Shown here: piece after piece, positions 9,619 through 22,100 of the stretch | Layout: every line of letters begins with the position of its first letter | Numbering within the stretch: the stretch's first letter is position 1 | From: Azolla caroliniana | Lineage: Eukaryota > Polypodiophyta | NCBI GenBank assembly: GCA_043228905.1 | Contig: JBHGNT010000001.1 | Coordinates: 34,162,001-34,226,000 of the forward strand | Direction: 5' to 3' | DNA: 64,000 nucleotides | Notes under the pieces: generated by a model | Told to the model about the DNA's origin: nothing | Databases searched by the model: none | Seen by the model: only the letters and a program-made list of their open reading frames with translations | Position numbers and translations under genes: made by a program

Positions 9619-12247
9619 TGGCGGCTTCCATGCTTTCTCCATGGCCACTTCCGGCTGCTGGCGCTGCTGCTGCTGCCAGAGGTGGCTGTTTCTTCACCGC
9701 ACTCGATTCTGCCGGCATAGCCTCGGCGCCCACTGTTAAGGCTTCCAAGCTAGAGAGGCGAAGATTCGTTTGCGCCATCTGCCCCGACCCCGATCCTGAG
9801 CAGAACATATATCTTCATGTGGCATCTGACCCCTCTGGTTTGGTCTCAGAGCGCGGGGTCTCTTTTTCGGTCGGCCCTTCATTTTACCGGCCGCAAAGCT
9901 CTCTAGGGCGGGACCTCGTTGTGCTGGCGGCAGCCCTTTACAAACGAAGGAACGGGCAACTCCGTGTTATGGATGCCATGTCCGGATGTGGTGTCCGGGC
10001 CCTTCGCTATTTGTCACAGTCACAGGCCGATTTCGTCCTTGCCAACGACTGTAACCCTAACCTCAATGCTACCATTGTGCACAACTTGGGTCGCTATTCA
10101 CCACATTTATTGAGCGTAGAAGAAGGAAACCCTAATTTTAGCGTAATAAGAGACAGCATAGGAGGAAAACTTAACTTGTGCACAGGAGGAAACCCAAACT
10201 TAAGCAAACAAGGAAGCCCTAGTCTGGGTATAGAAACAAATCCTAATTTGAGCTTCATCATACAAAGTAGGCAGATAGATGGCAGCTCTAGTTTGAGTGT
10301 AGATGGAAACCTTAGATTAAGCGGAGATGGAAATCCTCGTTTGGTTATAGATGAAAAACCTATTCATGAGGTAGTTGGGGGTCCTGAAACAGGTGTGAAA
10401 TGGCAAGTATGCAATAGTGAAGCGACAAGATTGCTTCTTAAATGCCAGTTGGAAAGGAATTTCTTTGACCTTATTGACATAGATTCATTTGGGAGTGATT
10501 CTTTGTTCATAGGGCCAGCACTCTCAGCCCTCCGATATGGCGGACTTCTCTACTTAACTTGCACTGACGGGTTTTCCTCAGGAGGGCATCGGCCTCAAAA
10601 GTAAGCAAAAAAAGCCTATAATTTCATTTCTTTTTCTTGTTTTGGCTAGTTTCTATCATTTTGTGGAGCTTCACATGAACGTTCTTGTAGTTCTTTGGCA
10701 TCGTATGGCGCTTTTGTAAAGCCTATGCCGTATTCAAATGAACTTGGATTGCGTATGCTTATTGGAGCTGTTGTTAAGGAGGCAGCTCTTCGTAAAATGG
10801 TAGTTTCACCGGTGTTTTCTGTGTATGCACCACATGGACCTGTATTCCGAGTTTTACTTCGTGTCAATAGGGGAAAACCCAGCAAAATGAAGTATGTATC
10901 CAGTCTATGCTATATTTGGTTATGAACTCGATGGTGTATGTATATGTTTTTCTATATTTATGCTGTATTGGCTCTGAACTAGATGATTTATATGTTCTTT
11001 TATTTGATCTTTACTATACTACATTTGGTTAGGAACTTGATGGCATACATGTTCTAGTATTTGATCTTTATTATACTCTGTTTGGTTATGATTTTGATGG
11101 CTGTACATCCTATGCACAAATCTTATCTGATATAACATGTACTGCTCATAGGAACTATAAATTTGTATATTATTGTGGTAAATGCGGGGATTCGGGTACC
11201 ATTGACTGGGAGAGGCTCGGAATGGTCTCTTGTCCATGTTCAGAGAAGGTGCACCTGTGAGTAATGCAATATGATAATTGTGCTTCCTAATATAAATTGC
11301 TTGTGATTGACATTATCTCTTCATTTGTAGGTGTCAGATTCGATAAAGATGTCTGGTCCCCTTTGGACAGGTCCCCTCCACAATGCTAAAGATATTCATG
11401 AGATGATCGTGTTAATGAAACAGTGGGGATGGGTGTCAGATAAACCTGAAAAACCTCCAGATGAGAAGAGACCGAAAATAAAGGCTGATAAATTAGAGAC
11501 ACTGCTGGATTTGATGTTAGAAGAGAGCCACCCAGAACTTCCATTTGGATACATTCACCTTGATGAGGTCCCCTTTGATATATGATGTTCCGGTTCAGGT
11601 TATTATTCTTTAATCTTGCAATGCAATGCAATTGATACTTAAAATGAGTGAATCCTTTTTTGTTTTTCAGATTGCCAAGCGTGGGAAGATTGAAACTCCT
11701 CCTCGAGATCAACTTATTCAGGCATTGCGAACTGTAAGCTATTTTTGACTTTGGAGCTTCTCAATTAATGTTTTTTTTTGTTGAAGTGCTTTGCAATTAT
11801 GTGTATGATATGATTCTGATCTTAATCTTTCGGAGTAATATGACAGCTAGATAAGGATGATTAACGAATTCTAATTTTAATTCTTCTAAGAAACATGACT
11901 TCTAAATAAAGATGATTAAAAAGGGTAGAAGGCATCGATAAGCATCATGAACTATATCTATATCCTTATATCTTTTTAAGGCCAATTGCAACAGAGGACT
12001 GAAACCAAGACCAAAAACGTCTCAAAACTCTTGACTTCAAGAAACTTGTATTGTGTGCAAAATGTTTTAAAAAAAAATTCTATGGCTTTTGTTTGTTCTC
12101 ATATATCCATTGTGTTTTTGTCAGGAGGGTTACATTGTGAGTAGATCTCAAATTGATCCAAAGGCAGTAAAAACCAATTGCTCGATGACATGTTGCATAA
12201 CGTTGGCTCAGAGACTTGCTCGAGGGGAGATTAACATGTCACCATGA
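9618..12247 (+). CDS. TRM1-like: TRM1-family tRNA (guanine-26-N2)-dimethyltransferase, plastid-type paralogue
   Basis: Transfers methyl groups from S-adenosylmethionine to guanosine 26 of tRNA. Exons: 9618..10600, 10691..10891, 11152..11248, 11331..11567, 11671..11733, 12125..12247; 1,704 nt, 567 aa. Residues 1-50 are Ala/Ser-rich with few acidic residues, like a transit peptide (inference). The SAM fold shows VMDAMSGCGVRALRY (motif I) and ANDCNPNLNAT (motif II). The catalytic-loop region reads DIDSFGSDSLF, then GGLLYLTCTDG, ASYGAFVKPMPYSNELGLRM and APHGPVFRVLLRVNRG. A Cys cluster, YYCGKCG...CPCS, in exons 2-4 resembles the TRM1 zinc site. Between motif II and DIDSF lies a repeat-rich insert of about 85 residues (see separate entry). 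The DxxSFGS form rather than DPFGS suggests the organelle-type plant paralogue. The start is the first ATG of this frame; a GTG precedes it. Confidence 0.93.
10117..10365 (+). repeat. Degenerate NPNLS-type peptide repeat inside the TRM1-like CDS
   Basis: Within exon 1 the frame runs through at least seven imperfect units of the form GNPNFS, GNPNLS, GSPSLG, TNPNLS, GSSSLS, GNLRLS, GNPRLV, spaced 7-14 residues apart. At DNA level these are GGAAAYCCTAAY-TTRAGC-type units of about 21-45 nt. The segment sits between SAM motif II and the DIDSFGS loop, where family members usually have a much shorter connector. It stays in frame without stops, so it is probably a surface loop grown by slippage. Confidence 0.75.
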
Positions 12248-14220
12248 AGAAACCTATAAGAATCACCATATCTTTTCATCAAGATGTGTTTATGGTTTTG
12301 ATTATCAGGTAAGTCCACACATTTAGGCCGTGTGGTATATATAAGATGTTATTGTTTTATGAGACTGATATTTAATGTTATTTTCACTGAAGAAGAAATT
12401 TGAATGAAGACTGAAACCTGGAAGAAATGCAATGAGTAATTTCAACGAACTCTGAAACGTGGACATATGCTATGTTTAATTTCAATGGAAGCTGAATTAT
12501 GGAAGAGATGCACTACACATTTCAATGGATGCTGAAACGTGGTGAAAATGGACTACATCTGGCCAAGAGTTTCGTGTGGCTAAGAGCAGCGATTTGCCAT
12601 CATATATTGTACATGTTGATTTGATGGAAAGGAAAACATGAGGGTTAATAAAGAAGCAAGAATCCGGCATTCCTCCAAGTTGATTAAGAGCAGTTTTTGA
12701 ATATCAAAATAAGAAGTCTTGACTTTATCAGAACACTATTTGATACCAAAAGCACTGAAGTCACAGTAAACAATGAACATTTGTTGAGTGAAACACATGG
12801 GTAAGATGTGTTGTAATTGGTCACATAATAATGAGACAGGGATTGGTCATGAATGCAATCGTTTTTAGAATTCAATGCAAGCTTATGAAAATATGGTATC
12901 TCCTATTACATTTTGACGTAATGGTTGTTGATTACGAGAAACAGTGATGTAATTGATGGTTTTGTAAATATATATCCTTAAAAGTTTTGGCAGGCCAAGA
13001 TTGGAAGTTCAACTCTTGGACCCATGAAACAAAGGGCTTTATCTAGTATATGCATACACTCACGAATGCATCCATGCTGTCCTCTGCATCGCCACTGCTA
13101 CATAATTCGAATAGATATATCGTAAGGATCAATGCATCTAAGTCATTAGTTGCAACTATGAAATTGTTAAGAAGTTTTAAATTGTGCACTTAGTAAAGTA
13201 AAAATATAAGGTCGGGGTTGAGATGGTGGTGAGAGTAAAGAGAAAAACTTTGAATTTTCCATTCTCTAGATCTAGTGACTCTCAAATGTTTTGAGTGTTG
13301 GAACCGATTAGGCTTTAGCCTTTTATGGTTTAATCGTCATGAAGATTATATCGTGGATTAAGCCCAACAATGCAAGTTGCTAACAGTACCAACAATAATG
13401 AAATGTGAATAACACCTTACTCTTGCCTATTGTGCAAGCAATTCTATACATGGCTTGAACACATGTTATTACGTCAGGAATTCACAAGGTTACCATCAAC
13501 AATCCAATGATTTAAAGTTTTAGGAAGCCACGAGTAGGAAGAAGATACTATTATAATGGAGAAGGTTGGAGCTTTATAGTAATACTAGAACAAGGAATAA
13601 TCATGTTCATACCTTGGTAATTTGTCATTCATGAACCCATAACACTTGTTACAAGTTATAACTCATATGGTATAGAACAAGGAATAATCATGTTCATACC
13701 TTGGTAATTTGTCATACATGAACCCATACACTTGCTACAAGTTATAAACACTCATATGCAATCGGTATCCTTTTATTATTATTGTTCTATTTTAAGTCGA
13801 GATTCATAGTGGTATTAATGAAAAGGTGCCCAAAGGCTACAAAGAATCCATACAATAATTTACAACCCTCCTACCCACATGAATTAACATGTCTAGTAGT
13901 GGAATCGGTATCCTTGCCAATGCAATGTAGATGAAAATGTCAATATCATATTACAAAAACAGAAACAAGTTTGTTTCAAGGCCATAACCGCCCGTACTTT
14001 CGCCCCATGAAGCACACTTAACACTTAAGTGTGATTCTCAAATCAATTATTCGGAAAGTTCCTATTACTTCTACAAAATGCTCCTTTCTAGTCAACGCCT
14101 TGTACGAAATAGAGGCATGGATGAATAGATAATATAATTGCTCAAATAATACAGTTGACCAAGGCAGTTGACGAACTTGTATGAAAGGTCAACCGACTTA
14201 ATGGCACGTTTACTTGGTCT
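12248..14220. other. TRM1-like 3' UTR and intergenic DNA with two tandem arrays
   Basis: A degenerate 40-bp tandem repeat lies at about 12,405-12,545: CTGAAACSTGG-like starts at 12,411, 12,452, 12,492 and 12,532, each unit containing ATTTCAAYGRA. It begins about 160 bp after the stop codon, so it is probably in the 3' UTR. A near-perfect two-copy duplication of 87 bp lies at 13,587-13,760 (AGAACAAGGAATAATCATG at 13,587 and 13,674). No gene was recognised between 12,600 and 14,220. Confidence 0.7.
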
Positions 14221-14223
14221 AAT

Positions 14224-14254
14224 GTCTTTTAAGAGACCATGATGGCCTATAAGA
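14224..14254 (-). repeat. Hairpin repeat, copy D (minus orientation), in metacaspase 5' flank
   Basis: A 31-bp imperfect palindrome of form GTCTTTTAAGAG-NCCATGATGGCC-TATAAGA. Its reverse complement differs from the copy at 16,071-16,101 at three positions only. It ends 82 bp before the metacaspase ATG, so it is probably in the 5' UTR or core promoter. Only the hairpin is conserved in this copy. Confidence 0.65.
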
Positions 14255-14335
14255 GAGACACAGAGACGGACTCTGTTCTGCATCGGATCACATATTTGTA
14301 GTCTGTAGATATAGCAGAGCTGCCCAAATCTAGCC

Positions 14336-15999
14336 ATGCCCAAGAAAGCTGTTCTGGTGGGATGCAACTATCCGAACACCAGCTATGAGCTCTGGGGCTG
14401 CATCAATGATGTGATGAGCATTCGCAAGTCTCTCGTGGATCGGTTTGGCTTCGCCGAAAGGGACATCACCATCCTCATTGACACTGATGTCACATTCACA
14501 CAGCCCACTGGTGCCCACATCAAGCATGCCCTCCACAACCTTGTCACCAATGCCCGGCCAGGCGATGTCCTCTTCTTCCATTATAGCGGCCATGGAGTAA
14601 GATTGCCAATCCCAAAAGGAGCCAATGACACCACGGGCTACGATGAATGCATAGTACCAATTGATATGAACCTTATCACAGGTAAATTCTTTCATATTTT
14701 TGTCCTCACAAAGACACTTGGAAGACACAAAAACGATGCTTATTGCATCCAATTGACAAGATTTTTAACACTTTAAACCATCTGGGTTTGCTATTTCATG
14801 GTTTTTGTTTTACCAGATATTGAGGTTTCCAACCAGTAATTTAAAAATTACTAAAAAACAGCATGTACATGGAGTCAGTAGAGTGATTCATATATGAATG
14901 TGAGAATGGGATTTACATGAATATAGATAGTGTTTGAACATATGGATGCTCACAAAAAAAAACGCATATGAATATATATATCTATGCACACATATATGTA
15001 TGTATTAACTTATGGATGTTTGAATGCATGAATGTACATGGATTCATGAATATATATCATTCAGATGTACATACACAGATTTGCGAATATATGTATATCT
15101 GTCGTTGATGGATCCATAGAGGTAATCTTTTGGCTGGTTTGGGATTTGACAATGTAGATGATGACTTTAGAGAAATAGTGGATAAGGTTCCACAAGGTGT
15201 GACATTTACATTGGTATCCGATTCATGCCATAGTGGGGGTCTCATAAACAATGCCAAAGAACAGATCGGTGACAGCACTACTCCGCAACGGGTCACAGGG
15301 ATTCGTCATGAACTAAAACTTAAATTTTGCAGTTACATGCATCACGGTCATCGGAATTATAAGGATTCTAATGAAGATCATCTAAATGCGAACAACTATG
15401 AGAGTCTGCAAGGCTATAGGAAAAGCCGTTCCCTACCACTTCCAATGCTCATTGAGATTTTGAAGCAAAAGACAGGGAATGATGACCTTGATGATGACTC
15501 AGTCCGGCCAACGCTTTTCGACATGTTTGGGAAAGACTCGAGCTTGAATGTGAAGAAATTCGTCAAGTATTGGGTCCAGGGTATTTTGCAGAAAAGTGAT
15601 GGGGCTAGTTTGCATGGTTCAGGGACAGGAACCATAAGTAACTCGGCTTTGAAACTTTTGAAACACAAGCTGAATCGGCTTCGAAATCCGGATGACTACT
15701 TCAAGCCCGCTTACGATACACCAAATCTGATGGAAATGACACATAGGGACATGGGGATACTTGTTAGTGGGTGCCAATCCAATGAGATCTCGGCCGATAC
15801 CACTCCAACTGGGCAGCAATGCGATGCACATGGTGCCATGAGCAATGCACTTCAAACTTTTCTTTCTCAGCATGAACAACCGGTAAATAACTATCAACTT
15901 GTGAAAGGCATAAGAGACATTCTCAAGAGCCAAGGCTTCAAGCAGCAGCCCGGCCTTTATTGTAGCGATGAAAATGTGTATGCTCCCTTTATTTGTTGA
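14336..15999 (+). CDS. MC4-like: Type II metacaspase
   Basis: Calcium-activated cysteine protease cleaving after Arg/Lys, acting in wound signalling and programmed cell death in plants. Exons 14336..14681 and 15158..15999; 1,188 nt, 395 aa, within the type II range. The first exon begins [13 protein letters not shown] with no N-terminal prodomain, which defines type II. The catalytic His is in HYSGHG (His86) and the catalytic Cys in SDSCHSGG (Cys139), positions matching those of Arabidopsis MC4. The intron falls between MNLIT and DDDFRE, joining G to AT in phase 1. The linker (about residues 165-300) is hydrophilic, followed by the p10 part with [23 protein letters not shown] and the terminal [17 protein letters not shown] motif. 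All key residues are present. The gene is flanked by inverted copies of a hairpin repeat. Confidence 0.96.
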
Positions 16000-16002
16000 A
16001 GG

Positions 16003-16125
16003 TCTTTATTTTGGCTTGTTGTACTAAAATGTGAGATAACATTTTAAGATGTAAATATCTTGTTTGGTCGTCTTACAGGCCATCAAGGCCTCTTAAAAGA
16101 CGTTAATATTTCTTTCTTTCTCTCC
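16003..16125 (+). repeat. Hairpin-ended dispersed repeat, copy A, in metacaspase 3' UTR
   Basis: It starts within a few bases of the metacaspase stop with TCTTTATTTTGGCTTGTTGT, continues GTGAGATAACATTTTAAGATGTAA and reaches the 31-bp hairpin at 16,071-16,101 (TCTTACAGGCCATCAAGGCC then TCTTAAAAGAC). GTTAATATTTCTTTCTTTCTC follows. The segment matches the reverse complement of copy C (35,194 onward to about 35,345) over about 110 bp, and the tails of copies at 33.9 and 58.3 kb. Confidence 0.75.
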
Positions 16126-16129
16126 TTCG

Positions 16130-17894
16130 GTCACGACCCATACTTGTATCTCCATGTCATGGTCTTATCTTGTATGGTATACATATAGATTATCATTCTT
16201 ACAATTTTTCTCGGGCAAAGTTGACAAAATGTTTATATACTGTAAGGTTTTGGTCTTGGAGATATATATTATATGTCATGTAACCTTTGGTACAAGTGCT
16301 TGGGGTTCTACTATAATTGTGAATGACAAGTGGCACATGGGGATCTGGTCCATGCCATCGTGTTTCAGGTTATCACTGGCTCGATGGCTTGTAAACCCAA
16401 CACTTCTTGTATAATTGATTTTATTAATTAATTTTATGGTACATGGAAATAGGAGGATGAGGCATGATAGGTCAGGTAGGGAATAGCAACATTAAGCATC
16501 TTTTTCGTCCAGATGGTCCCTCTATTCCTTGACTTGCTTACCTACACAACTGCAAGCCTCAAACATAATTGCACTATGAGTGGGTATTGTTTTACAACGT
16601 TAGTTGGGTACTAAGAGGGGTGCATTTGAATCATGATCCCCAACAAATGTTGGGTTGAGTTAGATTCATTGCAACCTTTTTAATAGGTACAAAATTAGTG
16701 TGGTTCGCACCATTGGTAGAAGATTTAAATGGTTTATTGAGGAATTTCAAGCTTTCTTTGGAGCTATAGGAAATACAAGGACAATGATCAATATGATCTA
16801 AAAATTGCAACAAGGAGATTGTCCTTTCTTTGCCTATTCAACTATTTTCTTTCTGTCTATGCTTGTTGCAAATATAGAACAAAATGTCATATAAAATAAA
16901 ATCCAAGAGTGAGCTAGTACTTCAAGACACGTCAAGACAAAGATAACACAAGTATATCATTGAGCAATCATGATTTCTAATTGCGTTGGCACACATTCTC
17001 TAGCAACAAACAAAAAAGAAAACATTGATTGGGTATTGAGAGGAGGCCAACAAATCTATGGAACAATAGTTGTGTATGATTCAAATTTGCTAGGAGCTGG
17101 GGTTTGGGCTTTCGTAGAGAATTTTATACTTCCGAAGTTTGTTGTTTCAAAGTTAATTAGAATTGTTTCTAGTTGTTAGACCGAGTGTGATAGCTCATTG
17201 TATCAATGTGCCTTTTCAACACTAACTTGTTACAAGTCTTTATGCAACCTCTTATTCTTTTGCTCTGGTGTTACAAATTTGGTTGTGAGGAACTCAAGTT
17301 TTGATATGAGGCATATGTATTCTTGCTTGTTGATGGACTCCATAAGTATGAAAAGCTCCACAAAGTTCTTGGAAAAGAGAAGAAGAAGATTTTGGTTCAA
17401 TTTGTCAATGACCAAAGGCAAAATCAATATTAGATTAAGAAAGGAAAAGCCATATTATTATGGACAAGAAGAACGAGAATTACACCGTTCATGCCAAAGA
17501 CGAGTGTTCAACCAGACTGGCTTGACAACATTCAGATATAGTCCACCTACAATACATCTAGTCTTGTCGATGCTCCCAACCTACTTGTGATGCATGTTTG
17601 CCATTTGGTGATAGTGCTTAGCTATCACCCAATGTGCTACGAATAACTATAGCATAGATCGACCCAACAATGAAAATGTGTACAATAATGTGAAATGATG
17701 ATGAGTGTTTAACAAGCACATCAAGGGGGGTCATGGGTTCAAGTACCCCGTACTCTTTCAGTCAAGTAGGAATCACCCAAGTGGGGGAGGACGTGCCCCC
17801 CGCCCGCCCTAGGGTCAAGTTTGTGTGATCTATAATTAGTTAGTCATCATTGATCAACCAACACAGCTGACCAAGACACCACCACCAGTGCCAC

Positions 17895-17925
<31 letters not shown>

Positions 17926-18054
17926 GAAAATAAAGAAGAAGTGGGGTTGTTTTTTGAAGTGTCTACATGTATGTATGTCAGTAGTAAATATGTAATATAT
18001 GTGTTTATATGTGATACCCTTATCTTAGCTCCAAGCAGAAGGAAGGTCGTGGCT
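16130..18054. other. Intergenic; SINE-like motif and AAG microsatellite
   Basis: No gene is supported. An inverted repeat (TTGGTGATAG...CTATCACCCAA) lies at about 17,599-17,627. GGGTTCAAGTACCCC near 17,733 resembles a Pol III B box/T-loop, but no tRNA fold can be built. An (AAG)n microsatellite of about nine units lies at 17,897-17,925, 130 bp before the next gene's ATG, possibly in its leader. Confidence 0.5.
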
Positions 18055-19184
18055 ATGGCGTCGTCTCTGTCCGCCGTGGCTCTCTCAGTTAAACCCTGCC
18101 TGAGCCCACGACAAGGTTCCATCCCTGCTCCTTCTCCTTCTTCCTCGTCATTGGCTCCATGCCTTCGTTTCTGCTCCGTCTCAGCATCCAGAAGAACGCT
18201 GTTGCTGCCTTCTGCCTCCAAGAGGTCTTCACCTTCTCAGAGGTTCAGACGAGAAAGAAACCTGATCGAACAACAAAGACTTGAAAATGAAGACGTAGAC
18301 GAAGATGAAGAAGAGTATGTCAGACCTGTTTTGCCCGGTGATGAACCAGACTTTTGGGAAGGGCCACAATGGAATGCCCTCGGGTTCATTGTCCAATATC
18401 TTTGGGCGATTGGAATTGTTGTAGCGGTGAGTTATCCTTTCTTTTATCCTTTACGCTAAAGGGAGATGGATACTCTGTTACATGATGATATGGTGTGTGG
18501 ACTGATGATGTAGAAGTGAATCAGTTAAGCTGATGATGAGGTGGATATGTGAAGTTGATGTTATAGACGTGATAACTGACGATGTGTGCGTATCAAGTCG
18601 ATGATGTAGGCATGATAACTGATGATGTAGATGAAGCCGATAAAAGTAGATGGTTTGTGAAATAATCATCCTTGATGTAGACAATAGTTGTTATGCGATG
18701 ATGTCGATGAACTAGTAACAGCATGTGCAGTTTTTTTGTAGTCATTTAATCTGAAGGACCTATACATAGAGAGGTGGAGTGGTTTATGACGTGTTTAAGT
18801 GTGCACACACATGGCCTGTATCAGTAGTTATGGATAAGATAGATATAGGCTCAGTATGGATATATATATAAGGTCTAGGTACTTCCATGTTCATCCTTTC
18901 ATTTTCTATACACAAGTTGCTTTGCATTTTCCATGCTCCTATGTGTTTCTTGGGGATCAAGTACGGTGGTGGTGGATATAAATAAATCTTCTTCCAATGT
19001 TTTTTATTTGCAGCTTACTGGATGCTTTGTCGCTGTAAGATATTACAATGAAGGTGCATCTGATTTTAAGGAAACAGAGGTATTTAAAGAAGCCATGGAA
19101 GCCCAAGGATTTGTGGAATCGCCTTCAGATTCAACAATATTTGATGAACCTGAACCTAAGGATGCACCCTCACCATCACAATAA
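18055..19184 (+). CDS. Small plastid-targeted single-pass membrane protein, function unassigned
   Basis: Exons 18055..18426 and 19014..19184; 543 nt, 180 aa, phase-0 intron. Residues 1-65 are Ser/Ala/Arg/Pro-rich with almost no acidic residues, a classic chloroplast transit peptide. An acidic stretch (NEDVDEDEEEYVRPVLPGDE) follows, then the conserved-looking PDFWEGPQWNALGFIVQYLW. One hydrophobic helix (about residues 112-133, split by the intron) leads into RYYNEGASDFKETEVFKEA and an acidic Pro/Ser-rich tail. The architecture resembles small thylakoid-membrane proteins of unknown function conserved in green plants. I do not recognise a named family. The ATG at 18,055 is the first that gives the transit peptide; the frame is open further upstream. 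Confidence 0.82.
18470..18720. repeat. Degenerate GATGATGTA-rich array in the intron of the plastid-protein gene
   Basis: The intron 18,427-19,013 contains many imperfect copies of GATGATGTA(G) with interspersed GTGATAACTGA, for example near 18,503, 18,570, 18,600 and 18,620. The period is irregular, about 25-50 bp. No other feature is seen in the intron. Confidence 0.55.
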
Positions 19185-22100
19185 CCTATATGAATCCACG
19201 TAGGAAGAGCATGTACCATTTTCTATAGCTTGGCCCCATTGTTGTTGAATTGTACTCTTGAGTATTTTTTGCTTTCTTTCTTTTTTGTGTTCTTAAATGT
19301 AGTGATATTGATCAAAACACATAGATGCCTAGCGTATGTGTAAAACATTTGCATATGTATATGTAAATAGTTCCATGGAAGCTTGGAACATCATCATAAA
19401 TATATGAATAGATTCTATTTATGATTAGGTTCTACTGGTTTTATTTAGATGTGGGTAGGCATTAGCTTTTTTACATGTGTATGTACAAGGCCTCCTTATA
19501 TTTCTTTTTTGATCAAACATATACTTGATAATAAGACGTATATATGTGTGAATGTAATTATAGTATTAAATCAAAATAATAAGAGGGCGAAAGTCATGCA
19601 AAAGTTGATATTGTGTATGAATTATGTTATTAATCAGATGGGGAGAATATTTGCAGCTCCACTCGTCTGTTGCTGGGGATGATGCTCTGTAAGGGAGAGA
19701 ACAGGAAAGACATTTCCAAAGCTGAAATATCATTTATGGCATGATTCTGTTCTGTTGTTGCATAAATAATATTTATGAAAAGCCTTTTTTTATGAATGAT
19801 ACTGTTGATTCCCTGATAATGGACCATTGCGCATCCGGCATGTATTTCATGAGTACACTTAATGCTCGCCACTGTCTTTGAGAAATTTTCATTTGGAACC
19901 ATTTCTCCCCAGTATTATTATTTTGTCACTCCTTTTTTGGGTTGGGCTTAGAAACCACAAACAGAGAAGATGCAGAGGATATACACTTGAAACCTTGGAG
20001 AATCATGTGTTTTATATTAACTCACTATACAAATATATCTCTATTATCTATGGCTGAGCTCCAGTTAGTAGTGATTATATGCTTGCAACTTTTTGTATCA
20101 ATGAGAAGGCGATATCATTTGTGTATGGGACTTGGGAGTTTCAAAATGTTCCCAGCATAGGTTGTTTTAAATGAATGTATGTAGCACAAGAGGAATGCTT
20201 GAGTAGATTTAGGCAAGGTAACTGGAAGAAATGAATTTGTGTAAGATGAGAGGTATGCATGGGAGTCAAGTACATTCATTTGATGAGAGGAATGCATGGC
20301 AATCAGGAGAACAAGACCAAGTAATGAGACAATTGATTTGACAGTATTGTGGATCTACCCCCTTACCTACATTGCGTAGGCATGAGCGAGAAGAATGTTT
20401 TTTTCTTAAAAATAAATATATATGTTTTTGTCTTAGAACTTAGAAGTAAAGATGTGCTTTTCCCTAAAAGTAGAATCTCCAAATGGACAACACAACCCAA
20501 ATGTATGACCTCACAAGTCCTCTCAACAACATGATCTATTTGGATGGCTTCCAAGAGGAGTAGGTTTGTGTGGGTGTCACTTTGGTTGGCAATCGAGGAT
20601 CGTGGTTTCATGATATGGTTTTAATATCATAATATGGAATATATTGTGGATCTGAAAATGTATAATACGTGTAATAGGAAAGTTACTAGTGGTTGTATGG
20701 TCGCGGCTTCTAAATCCAATTGACAAAGACCAATATTGTTAATTAGCACAAATGCATAGTTACAAGCTTATTGGATATTAAAAGCCTTAGATTTAGGTAC
20801 GTCAATTGGGAAGTAAAGCATGTTGCTCAATTGTACCTTTATGTAATATGATTTTTCTGGGGAAAAGAGAAAGTTGAATTTGATTAAATCACCATTGCAT
20901 TCTTGTGTATATTTTGTTCTTCCTCATACGGTTATGTTATGTGTGAGCATGCTCCAATTAAAATAGTACACAAGACATTATCAAAGAGTAGAGGTCAATG
21001 ACAATGTTCCCTTCTCTCTGTGACAATGGAAGACTACCAATGTTCAAGATCTCTCTAGGTCACAATCAACAAGTGTCAATCAAGAGTACCAACTCCAACT
21101 ATCCTAGTATTTGAACAAAGTCGCATTAATTTGTTGACTAGAAAGGGGAAGTATCATATTTATATGCTATGTTTGTTCGTAAGTGTGGTGATGAAACACG
21201 AACGAGAGTTTGATTAAGTTTGGAGGAGGTGATTAAGTATGAAATGACTTATTGGAACCTTTTACTATCTCTCATAACTTCCCATAAAGATCTACAACCC
21301 ATATAACCTTCTGGTACCTCACATAACTATCCATGAAGTTTCGTGACTTACAGAACCTTCTACTACTTTCCATGATAATCTGTAATTTTCCATTAATATA
21401 TAAAGTGTTGTATTTTAGTCGGTTACAATATCATTCTTATGAGCCAAAGTTCATGAGTTGAAGCCCTACTAGGACTAAAACATTTTTTAGTGTGGTTTGT
21501 GATGTCACTAAAATTTGTACAACATTACCACATTGAAGAGATTACCATTACAAATGTAGTCATTGAAGAGGTTCCCATTAGAAATGTCAATAACAATGAA
21601 TAAATTAATACATTTCTTTGAAGTTTATATATATATAGGCATACATGCTTCTACCTTTTGAGATCACATCACTTCTCATTGAGACCATGGACTAGGAGAG
21701 GATTATGAAGTGTATGTTTAAGCGCAAAACTATCCTATAGTTTGACTTACTAGAATTCCATGGGAAGAGATTGGAACAAAAAGTCTTAATTAGATGCAAG
21801 GTATGCAACAATGGTTTGGAAGATGTGATGCATTACTCTTGCTTGATGATGTCTCAATGGTGAATGACAGTTTTTTGTAGTGTCAATGATCAAAACTTAG
21901 CAAATTAAATGTTTTACACCTATCCTAGGATAAAATTTACAAGTAGGCATATAATTTAGATGGACTTAATCCATTGGTGTATTAGTAAGGTTAGAACATG
22001 TGGGAGAGATAAGGCTAGTGTATGAATGAAGCTTATGAGTTCGTGGGAATTGTCAAAAGATGGTTATAAACGGGTTCCTATTTTAGCATGCGGGAAAAAA

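Noticed and set aside
17198-17590. 130-codon ORF as a gene
   Set aside because: No domain, a basic middle part and odd ends, overlapped by a minus-strand frame; nothing supports coding.
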